A model generated the notes under the pieces. That model worked only from the letters and a program-made list of their open reading frames with translations. It was not told the origin of the DNA and ran no database searches. A stretch of 5,872 nucleotides of DNA from Candidatus Zymogenus sp. Lineage in GTDB: Bacteria; Desulfobacterota; Zymogenia; Zymogenales; Zymogenaceae. Below are positions 1 through 5,379 of the stretch, piece after piece. Where the stretch lies: assembly GCA_030613285.1 (NCBI GenBank), contig JAUWME010000167.1, positions 1 to 5,872 of the forward strand. Reading direction: 5' to 3'. The first letter of the stretch is position 1. Each line of letters begins with the position of its first letter. The position numbers and the translations under genes are program-made.

Positions 1-2
1 AT

Positions 3-92
3 CTCATCTTGAAGCTTTTACCAACACCGGCAATTACACCTTCCATCTTGAATATCAAAGAAGCCATCAAAGATATAATCGAGGAAGGGTGA
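3..92 (+). CDS. 3' end of an unidentified gene upstream of ftsY (partial)
   Basis: A reading frame enters from the left edge of the window and runs 29 codons to a TGA at 90-92. The visible C-terminus begins LILKLLPTPAITPSILN and ends AIKDIIEEG. I do not recognise the family from so short a tail. Its stop overlaps the ftsY ATG by one base (TGATG), which suggests co-transcription and translational coupling with ftsY. Another frame is also open from base 2 into ftsY, but the good ribosome binding site and ATG at 92 make a fused reading less likely. The frame assignment is fairly sure; the function is unknown. Confidence 0.6.
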   Translation, partial: LILKLLPTPAITPSILNIKEAIKDIIEEG

Positions 93-1014
93 TGGCAAAA
101 GGAAGCATCGTTTCCCGCCTGACAAGAGGATTGAGCAAGACGAGAGAGAGATTCACAAAAAGTGTTGACCTTTTGGTAGAAGAACAGGACGGTTGGGACA
201 ATAACACCATCGACAAAATCGAGGAGCTTCTCGTAACATCTGACATTGGAATAAAACTTACCGAAGTTGTTACCAGCGATTTATCCAAATGGGCAAAAAA
301 CAAAAGCCAACCTCAATTGGACTTATCGAAGAGTTGAATCGCTCACTCAGTTCAATTCTTAACGGTTCCGATGGAAAACTATTGAAGGCTGAAAATCCGC
401 CCACGGTCGTCCTTGTCGTGGGAGTAAATGGGACAGGAAAAACCACAACAATTGCAAAAATTGCCAATCTTCTGCAGTCTGAAGGAGAGAGTGTGCTCTT
501 GGCCGCTGGAGATACCTTTCGCGATGCCGCAATCGAGCAGTTGAGCCTGTGGGCTGAAAAAGTGGGCGTTCAGGTTGTTTCCCAAAAAAGGGGTTCCGAC
601 CCCGCTGCTGTAGCCTTTGATGCACTTAAGCGGGCAAAAGCAAAAAAGTTTGACTATCTTCTTGTGGATACCGCCGGAAGACTCCACACAAAAGACAAAC
701 TGATGGAAGAGCTAAAAAAAATACGACGAGTGCTTGAAAAAGGGGCGTCAAATGCCCCCCACGAGACACTCTTGGTTTTGGATGCATCCATTGGGCAAAA
801 TAACATCGTTCAGGCAACAAAATTCGCGGAGGCAATCGGGGTTACCGGAATTGTATTAACCAAACTTGACGGAACAGCCAAGGGAGGAGCAATTTTTCCC
901 CTATTTGATGAACTCAAGATACCAATAAAATATATTGGTGTAGGTGAAGGGGTTGATGATTTAGAACGATTTGAGGCGGATAAGTTTGTAACTGCACTTT
1001 TAAGTACTGACTAA
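92..1014 (+). CDS. ftsY: Signal recognition particle receptor FtsY, interrupted by a -1 frameshift
   Basis: FtsY is the membrane-associated SRP receptor GTPase. It pairs with Ffh to deliver ribosome-nascent chain complexes to the translocon. The ATG at 92 is preceded by GAGGAAGGG (81-89), a good Shine-Dalgarno sequence. The first frame (92-337) gives an N-terminal amphipathic helix and N-domain, then stops after 81 codons. The second frame, open from 244 to 1014, carries the G domain. Joining them by -1 at 295-301 gives about 307 residues, normal for an FtsY lacking the acidic A domain. In the joined protein G1 is GVNGTGKTT (about 111-119), DTFR about 141-144, DTAGR about 193-197, TKLDGTAKGG from about 257, and GVGEGVDDL about 283-291. 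Two oddities: DTFRDAA where DTFRAAA is usual, and IFPLFDEL after the KGG. Whether the shift is programmed, an assembly error or a real mutation cannot be told here. Confidence 0.93.
295..301 (+). other. Slippery heptamer A AAA AAC at the ftsY frame junction
   Basis: In the initial ftsY frame the codons read gcA AAA AAC, an X XXY YYZ heptamer of the classic -1 frameshift type. Slipping back one base continues with CAA AAG CCA, which enters the G-domain frame and keeps the N-domain alignment without gap. Without slipping, translation ends at the TGA at 335-337. Only a weak possible hairpin (CCAA 307-310 with TTGG 317-320) follows after a 5-base spacer, and I see no Shine-Dalgarno-like stimulator just upstream. 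The same site is a six-A run, so a single missing A in the assembly would give the same picture. Confidence 0.55.
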
Positions 1015-1064
1015 AAACATTATATGCTAAATTTTATTTATTTCAAGTCCTCTCAATTAATCTC

Positions 1065-1093
1065 TTGACTTTTTTCTTTTTAAAATGCATAAT
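1065..1093 (+). promoter_or_regulatory. Predicted sigma70-type promoter for the ZapB-like gene
   Basis: TTGACT (1065-1070) and CATAAT (1088-1093) are separated by exactly 17 bases, each one mismatch from the consensus hexamers. The expected start of transcription is about 1099-1101, giving a leader of about 140 bases before the ATG at 1241. It lies just after ftsY, so it would drive the downstream unit independently of ftsY. Confidence 0.6.
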
Positions 1094-1153
1094 TTACAAA
1101 GGGGAGGGTTGTAATAATTAGGGAGCTGTCGGGGTTGTTAGGGGTTAGGAGTT

Positions 1154-1193
1154 GGGTTGTTGTGGGGGCCTGGGGGTTGAGTTGGGGAGGGGG
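1154..1193 (+). promoter_or_regulatory. G-quadruplex motif in the leader of the ZapB-like gene
   Basis: Five G-runs follow one another: GGG 1154-1156, GGGGG 1164-1168, GGGGG 1172-1176, GGGG 1184-1187 and GGGGG 1189-1193, with loops of 7, 3, 7 and 1 bases. This meets the usual G3+N1-7 rule with a spare run, on the strand that would be RNA. It sits about 55-95 bases downstream of the predicted transcription start and 47 bases before the ATG. The wider segment 1101-1227 is also G-rich and very poor in C, with telomere-like units such as TTAGGGGTTAGG. Folding and any regulatory role are inferred. Confidence 0.5.
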
Positions 1194-1240
1194 TGCAATG
1201 CAGGGCAATTGAGGGTAATGTTGGGGAGTAAATAAATAAA

Positions 1241-1462
1241 ATGGATTCTGACAAGTTTAGTGTTTTAGACGGGAAGATCGATTCACTGGTAAAGAAGTGT
1301 GCTACTCTGAAAGATGACAATCTGAGGCTCAGTCAAACTCTTGCGCAAAAAGATTTGGAGGTTAGAGAACTCAAAAAAGAGATAGAGAGGATAAGTTCGG
1401 GAAAGGATGAAGCTGATACAAGGATTGAAGAAATTTTAAAGAAGATAGAAGAGGTTTCGTAG
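1241..1462 (+). CDS. ZapB-like small coiled-coil protein, putative cell-division factor
   Basis: This 73-residue protein is nearly all charged heptad-like sequence, consistent with one continuous coiled coil. It has no membrane segment or signal peptide. Runs such as LDGKIDSLVKKC, LKDDNLRLSQ and the C-terminal RIEEILKKIEEVS resemble the small ZapB-type proteins found beside zapA, 6S RNA and ygfA in Deltaproteobacteria. In that family the role would be to support FtsZ-ring assembly together with ZapA. The ATG at 1241 is the first start after an in-frame stop at 1229-1231. The best ribosome binding site, GGGGAG (1223-1228), lies a rather long 12 bases away. A promoter and a G4-containing leader precede it. 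The usual zapA partner is not intact downstream. Coding status is good; the ZapB name rests on coiled-coil character and context. Confidence 0.7.
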   Translation: MDSDKFSVLDGKIDSLVKKCATLKDDNLRLSQTLAQKDLEVRELKKEIERISSGKDEADTRIEEILKKIEEVS

Positions 1463-1970
1463 AGGCATAAGACCGCAGTCGGGGAGAATTATTTTTAGTT
1501 TGAGGATTGCAGGAGAGGTGAGACAGGGTTGATGAGAATAAAGTGGGAGTTGAAGGGGGAGGGGGATGAAATATCAGAGCGTGTTTGAGCGGGGTGGTGG
1601 GGATTTAGCGGATTTGGTAAATTTGTTTTAAAGGATATTTTAAGTAAACATCTTTGCTGGATGCCGTACTCTAAATGATATGATGGGAAAATAAAGTAGT
1701 AATGGCGTATGTAGTGTATAGTAAATTGGGTCAAAGGAATATTGCTGATGGGGTTGGTGGAGGGCACTGAAATACTTCGAGAAATTATGAATATTTCAAA
1801 GCTGGAGATAGAAAGATAGTAAAGCAAGAGAACCCTTTATATCATATAGAAAATCCTACCATAACAGAGGGGTCGTCGCAACGGGGATACATTCAAAGAA
1901 TGATCTTGGTGAGTATTGATGGGCAAGATTCTGGGAATACCTGTGGCCGGCGATTAGAAAGATTAAGAAA

Positions 1971-1997
1971 TAAAGTGGTCAAAAATGGCCACCCCCC
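1971..1997. repeat. Short inverted repeat, possible IS-end relic
   Basis: GTGGTC (1975-1980) and GGCCAC (1987-1992) form a 6-base-pair hairpin (one G-T pair) around the loop AAAAAT, followed by a run of six C. The motif resembles GTGGTCAAAAATGGCCAC-type sequences that I associate with ends of IS21-family elements. No istA or istB gene is present here, so at most this would be a remnant. The hairpin is seen directly; the IS link is memory-based and weak. Confidence 0.3.
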
Positions 1998-2047
1998 TAC
2001 GGTATCGAAATTCAAAACCTTCTGTTTCCCTCCAAAATTCTCTTTTA

Positions 2048-2076
2048 GTCTCGTTTGCAAAGAGACAACTATTTTG
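2048..2076 (+). terminator. Weak possible terminator upstream of 6S RNA
   Basis: GTCTC (2048-2052) pairs with GAGAC (2062-2066) around a 9-base loop, followed within a few bases by the T-rich ACTATTTTG. The stem is only 5 base pairs and the T-run is short. It lies where transcription from the ZapB-like unit might end before 6S RNA. Confidence 0.2.
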
Positions 2077-2102
2077 TGTAATTGATTGTCTTAATTTATT
2101 TG
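2074..2102 (+). promoter_or_regulatory. Weak candidate promoter for 6S RNA
   Basis: TTGTGT (2074-2079) and TATTTG (2097-2102), 17 bases apart, are correctly placed for a start around 2109-2113, where the 6S closing stem begins. Each hexamer matches only about half of the sigma70 consensus. The position fits better than the sequence, and the region is AT-rich as expected for a promoter. Confidence 0.25.
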
Positions 2103-2110
2103 ACACATTT

Positions 2111-2298
2111 TCATGCCCCCTGCGGTGTACGTGATGGATGAGTCAATTTTGAGCCAACACCAAAAATATGGGAGTTGTCCCTTGCTGTGGTGTGTATGCC
2201 TTTCTATTAGAAAGGAAACCTAAAGCAGTAATATGGCACCCACCTGTAATTTACAGGTTCAAATGAAACCAACACACGGCACAATGGTGGGGGGCATG
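2111..2298 (+). ncRNA. ssrS: 6S RNA, regulator of RNA polymerase
   Basis: 6S RNA mimics an open promoter and binds the housekeeping sigma holoenzyme in stationary phase. The ends pair perfectly over 8 bases (ATGCCCCC 2113-2120 with GGGGGCAT 2290-2297), giving about 185 nt, close to E. coli 6S. Internal blocks align by eye with E. coli 6S in order: AGTC then TGAGCC (2141-2155) on the 5' side of the bubble; GGTGTGTATGC (2189-2199); an apical hairpin CCTTTCT/AGAAAGG (2199-2215) at the place of the E. coli CUCGG hairpin; CCTAAAGCAG (2219-2228); and a hairpin ACCTGT/ACAGGT (2242-2258) at the place of CCUUGAAC/GUUCAAGG. The TGAGCC side would be the template for product RNAs. It lies 25 bases before ygfA, the classic ssrS-ygfA arrangement, and no terminator separates them. 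The exact ends are estimates. Confidence 0.92.
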
Positions 2299-2322
2299 AT
2301 CTTAAAGAGTTGAGTAAAATAT

Positions 2323-2892
2323 TTGAATAAAGCAGAGCTGAGAAAAATGATTCTTGAAAAGAGGGAGAGTTTGAACAATGCGGAGCTTTCTCGAAAAAGC
2401 GATAATATTCTCCAAAATTTGAAAGAAACTCCCTTTTTCAGGGATGCATATTGCATAGGGCTTTTTTCTCCAATAAAAAATGAGGTAAGAACAGAGAAGA
2501 TATTCCATCTTGCAAGAAAATTGGGAAAGAAGGTAGGATTTCCATTAACGATAATCTCAGAAAAAAAGCTCCTTTTCTTTGAGGTTACAAATTTAAACGA
2601 TCTGACTATAAAGACGTTTGGAATTAAGGAACCGCCTTTTGTGGATAATAATTTAATCTCCCACGACAATTTTGATCTTCTGATAATGCCGGGGCTTGCC
2701 TTTGAGGAGATGGGTTATCGGGTGGGGTATGGTGGGGGATTTTACGACAGGTTTGTCAGTGAAGAGGGTTTTAGTGCCATTAAGGCGGCACTTGCTTTTG
2801 ACCTGCAAATCGTTGAAAATGTACCAAAAGAGCCCCACGATGTAAAAGTTGATTATATTATCACCGAAAGTCGGATGATAGAATGTCTATAA
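2323..2892 (+). CDS. ygfA: 5-formyltetrahydrofolate cyclo-ligase (5,10-methenyl-THF synthetase)
   Basis: This cytosolic enzyme converts 5-formyl-THF to 5,10-methenyl-THF using ATP and so recycles the folate storage form. The protein has 189 residues, typical for the family. The N-terminus MNKAELRKMILEKRESL is the usual RKxxLxxR-type helix. IGLFSPIKNEVRT lies at about 45-57, GIKEPP at about 100-105, and the signature DLLIMPGLAFEEMGYR leads into GYGGGFYDR (135-143), the nucleotide and substrate loop. LAFDLQIV and VDYIITE near the end also fit. The start is TTG at 2323: an in-frame TGA lies at 2311-2313, and an ATG at codon 9 would remove part of the conserved first helix. The ribosome binding site is weak (AGAG near 2306). 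It follows 6S RNA directly, so it may be expressed from the same transcript. Confidence 0.95.
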   Translation: MNKAELRKMILEKRESLNNAELSRKSDNILQNLKETPFFRDAYCIGLFSPIKNEVRTEKIFHLARKLGKKVGFPLTIISEKKLLFFEVTNLNDLTIKTFGIKEPPFVDNNLISHDNFDLLIMPGLAFEEMGYRVGYGGGFYDRFVSEEGFSAIKAALAFDLQIVENVPKEPHDVKVDYIITESRMIECL

Positions 2893-2904
2893 ACGAGCCT
2901 TTTT

Positions 2905-2913
2905 AAGGGAGGT
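2905..2913 (+). promoter_or_regulatory. Strong ribosome binding site that fixes the TTG start of rny
   Basis: AAGGGAGGT is an almost full match to the anti-Shine-Dalgarno sequence and ends 9 bases before TTG at 2923. The first in-frame ATG (2953) lies inside the membrane helix and has no such site, so TTG is chosen. Confidence 0.8.
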
Positions 2914-2922
2914 ACATAAACC

Positions 2923-4491
2923 TTGTCAATACAAATAGCAGAAATTATATTAATGGTAGTTGTGGGTTTGGTTCTGGGAACAGTTCTGGGATTTTGGTTA
3001 AAAAATGTCTGGTCAAATAAAAAATTTGAATCCGCCGAGGATACAGCTACAAAGATCATTAAGGAAGCGCATCGTAGTGCCGATTCAATCAAAAAAGAGA
3101 CCACTTTGTCTGCGAAAGATACTCTTTATCAAATGAAACACGAATTTGAGATAGAGACTAAGGAGAAGAGAAGCAACCTGTATTCTCAAGAAAAAAGACT
3201 ACTTTCTAAGGAAGAAAACCTCGATAAAAAGATAGAGCACCTGGATAGAAAGGAATCAGAGCTTTCAAAAAAAGAGAGGAGTCTTTCTCTTCAAATCAAA
3301 ACTACAGAGGAAAAAGAATCGAAATTTGATGAACTTATCGAAAAACAGAAAGAGACCCTTGAAAGAATCAGTGGCATCAGCAGAGAAAATGCAAAAGAGG
3401 AACTTATTAAACTCATCGAAGATGATGCAAGACACGAGGCAATGAAGAGTCTCAGGCAAATTGAAGTGGAGCTTAAGGAAAACGAGCATAAAAAATCAGT
3501 AGAGATTATGTCCACGGCCATTCAGCGTTTTGCCGGGGAAAATATAACCGAAAGGACAGTATCGATTGTGACTCTTCCCAACGAAGAAATGAAGGGAAGG
3601 ATTATTGGGAGGGAAGGCAGAAACATCCGAGCAATAGAGGCGGCAACAGGCGTAGATCTCGTAATTGACGACACGCCGGAGGCGGTTATACTCTCTTCGC
3701 ACAATCCCGTTCGTCGAGAAATTGCCAGACTCTCTCTTGAGAAGCTCATCACAGACGGCCGTATTCACCCCGCCAGAATTGAGGAGATAGTAAAGAAAGT
3801 CAAAGAGGATCTGGATATAAAAATACGAGAAGCAGGGGAGCAGGCCTGTTTCGATCTTGGACTCCACGGTCTTCATCCCGAGCTGATAAAGCTTGTCGGT
3901 CGACTACGCTACAGGACAAGTTTTGCACAAAATGTCTACGAACATTCCCTTGAGGTTGCATTCTTGATGGGGATTATGGCAGCGGAGTTAAAACTCAATA
4001 TCAAACAAGCCAAGAGAGCAGGACTTCTCCACGATATCGGAAAAGCAGTGGACCATAAGGTTGAGGGTCCTCATGCCATTATCGGTGCCGATTTGGCAAG
4101 AAGACATGGCGAATCTCACCGGATTGTGCATGCCATTGCGGCTCATCACAACGATGAAAAACAAGAGACGCCTATTGCGGTACTTGTTCAGGCTGCAGAT
4201 ACACTCTCGGCTGCAAGGCCAGGGGCCAGAAAAGAGATGTTGGAAACATATGTGAGGCGACTGAATGATCTGGAAAAGATTGCGCAGTCTTTTAACGGTA
4301 TCTCAAAGTCATACGCTATTCAGGCGGGAAGGGAACTTCGCATTATTGTTACAAGCGGTCAGGTTTCAGATGAGGATTCATTACTACTCTCAAGGGAGAT
4401 TGCAAAGAAAATTGAAGAAGATCTCGCCTATCCCGGACAGATTAAGGTAACTGTGATAAGAGAAACGAGAGCAGTAGAATATGCAAGATAG
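2923..4491 (+). CDS. rny: Ribonuclease Y, membrane-anchored endoribonuclease
   Basis: RNase Y starts mRNA decay by endonucleolytic cleavage and is tethered to the inner face of the cell membrane. The 522-residue protein has the complete family layout. There is an N-terminal membrane helix (about 5-26, EIILMVVVGLVLGTVLGFW). A long charged coiled coil follows (about 30-200). The KH RNA-binding domain has GRIIGREGRNIR (225-236) and IDDTPEAVILSSHNPVRRE. The HD domain carries the metal ligands H341, H370-D371 and D426, plus IAAHHNDE (about 405-412). The C-terminus VTVIRETRAVEYAR is typical. It starts with TTG after a strong ribosome binding site, 30 bases after ygfA, and is followed by ymdB. No key residue is missing, so it looks fully functional. 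Confidence 0.98.
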   Translation: MSIQIAEIILMVVVGLVLGTVLGFWLKNVWSNKKFESAEDTATKIIKEAHRSADSIKKETTLSAKDTLYQMKHEFEIETKEKRSNLYSQEKRLLSKEENLDKKIEHLDRKESELSKKERSLSLQIKTTEEKESKFDELIEKQKETLERISGISRENAKEELIKLIEDDARHEAMKSLRQIEVELKENEHKKSVEIMSTAIQRFAGENITERTVSIVTLPNEEMKGRIIGREGRNIRAIEAATGVDLVIDDTPEAVILSSHNPVRREIARLSLEKLITDGRIHPARIEEIVKKVKEDLDIKIREAGEQACFDLGLHGLHPELIKLVGRLRYRTSFAQNVYEHSLEVAFLMGIMAAELKLNIKQAKRAGLLHDIGKAVDHKVEGPHAIIGADLARRHGESHRIVHAIAAHHNDEKQETPIAVLVQAADTLSAARPGARKEMLETYVRRLNDLEKIAQSFNGISKSYAIQAGRELRIIVTSGQVSDEDSLLLSREIAKKIEEDLAYPGQIKVTVIRETRAVEYAR

Positions 4492-4539
4492 TTAACATTT
4501 TCCCCTTTCCAAGTCTATTTTTTATTTTCAAGATTATTT

Positions 4540-5379
4540 ATGTTTCAAAATGATGCAACCGAAACAAGCTTAAAGATACTTTTTTTTGGGGATATTGTGG
4601 GTAAGCCGGGAAGGAAGGGACTGAAAGGCACTATCCTCGGTCTTATCGAAAAGCATGGTTGCGACCTTGTGATAGCAAATTGCGAAAACGCTGCCGGTGG
4701 GTTTGGACTGACTGTAGAGACTGCCGAGGAACTCTTTAATGCCGGCGTTGATGTTCTTACCAGTGGGAATCATATCTGGGACAAACGGGAGATTAAGGAT
4801 TATATTGAAAGAACCCCAGAGCTTTTAAGACCCGACAATTACCCGGAACAGGCCCCAGGCAATGGATATGTGATTGTACATACGAGGGAGGGGATAAAAG
4901 TTGCTGTTATCAACCTTATGGGAAGGGTTTTTTTGGGACTTTTTGACGATCCTTTTTTAAGGGCAGAGAAGATACTTGCTGAAGTCAACAGGAAGACACA
5001 GATTGTTTTCCTCGATTTTCATGGAGAGGATACAAGGGAAAAGGTTTCTTTGGCAAATTTTTTGGATGGCAGGATAAGCGCAGTTGTTGGCACCCACACG
5101 CATATTCAAACGGCGGATGAGCGAATACTCCCCGGTGGTACAGCATATATAACCGATGCGGGAATGACAGGTCCCACAGATTCTGTTATTGGCGTAATAA
5201 AGGAAAGGGCCTTAACAAGATTTTTGACTTCCATCCCCCAAAAGTTCGATACGGCCAAGAGAGACGTCGAAGTTCAGGGGGTGGTCATCGAGATTGATAA
5301 GAAGAGTGGGAAGAGCTTGAGTATTGAAAGATTTAAAGAGGGATATCCAAAAAAGGACAATTATGAACGACAATCTTAA
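4540..5379 (+). CDS. ymdB: YmdB-family metallophosphoesterase (TIGR00282 type)
   Basis: This is a dinuclear-metal phosphodiesterase. B. subtilis YmdB hydrolyses 2',3'-cyclic nucleotides and influences RNase Y-dependent RNA levels and biofilm/motility choice. The 279-residue protein is slightly longer than the usual ~260. Metal-site residues are in place: D18 ([11 protein letters not shown]), E49-N50 ([11 protein letters not shown]), N77-H78 ([11 protein letters not shown]), H161 (DFHGED), and H186 and H188 ([11 protein letters not shown]); [10 protein letters not shown] follows. HGED replaces the more common HAE. The family normally starts at about MKILFxGD. Here the only start before that block is the ATG at 4540, giving a 10-residue extension, and no ribosome binding site is visible before it. 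The gene follows rny by 48 bases in the same frame, and its end overlaps tyrS. Cyclic-nucleotide specificity in this organism is inferred. Confidence 0.95.
   Translation: MFQNDATETSLKILFFGDIVGKPGRKGLKGTILGLIEKHGCDLVIANCENAAGGFGLTVETAEELFNAGVDVLTSGNHIWDKREIKDYIERTPELLRPDNYPEQAPGNGYVIVHTREGIKVAVINLMGRVFLGLFDDPFLRAEKILAEVNRKTQIVFLDFHGEDTREKVSLANFLDGRISAVVGTHTHIQTADERILPGGTAYITDAGMTGPTDSVIGVIKERALTRFLTSIPQKFDTAKRDVEVQGVVIEIDKKSGKSLSIERFKEGYPKKDNYERQS

Larger units (their letters stand above)
1463..2110. other. Long stretch without a convincing gene; possible decayed zapA
   Basis: About 650 bases separate the ZapB-like gene from 6S RNA. All three forward frames are broken by frequent stops. The first half (1500-1620, 1740-1770) is G-rich and C-poor on the + strand, for example the G5-A-G5 tract at 1555-1565. 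A 61-codon ORF starting at 1900 has no ribosome binding site and no protein-like pattern. In this gene order zapA is expected here. Faint fragments (RIAGE near 1503-1517, DLADLVN near 1602-1622, EILREIMNISK near 1769-1801) recall ZapA segments but fall in two frames with stops between them. The region may be a decayed zapA, an untranslated spacer, or both. The last 270 bases have more balanced composition. Confidence 0.5.

Noticed and set aside
89..94. GTG at 89 as the ftsY start
   Set aside because: The ATG at 92 is one codon later, has better spacing to GAGG (81-84), and gives the usual MAKG-type start.
289..291. ATG at 289 as an independent ftsY start
   Set aside because: It has no ribosome binding site and would yield a protein lacking most of the N-domain needed for Ffh pairing; it lies next to the slippery site by chance.
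1472..1497. GACCGCAGTC plus following T-run as a terminator after the ZapB-like gene
   Set aside because: The stem is only three base pairs and the T-run is 10 or more bases away.
1495..1827. 110-codon minus-strand ORF
   Set aside because: It is open only because the + strand is G-rich with many stops; the product is rich in S, P, I and N with no domain-like pattern and no ribosome binding site.
1900..2085. 61-codon + strand ORF
   Set aside because: It has no ribosome binding site, no recognisable motif, unlike codon use, and crosses the inverted repeat at 1975-1992 and the hairpin at 2048.
2100..2105. Perfect TTGACA as a -35 element
   Set aside because: Its -10 would fall inside the 6S RNA 5' stem, where no TATAAT-like sequence exists at 16-18 bases.
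2113..2297. The long 2113/2290 inverted pairing as ends of a mobile element
   Set aside because: The internal sequence aligns with 6S RNA and the pairing is its closing stem.
3496..3876. Minus-strand ORFs opposite rny
   Set aside because: They are shadows of the rny coding frame, which has clear KH and HD domains.
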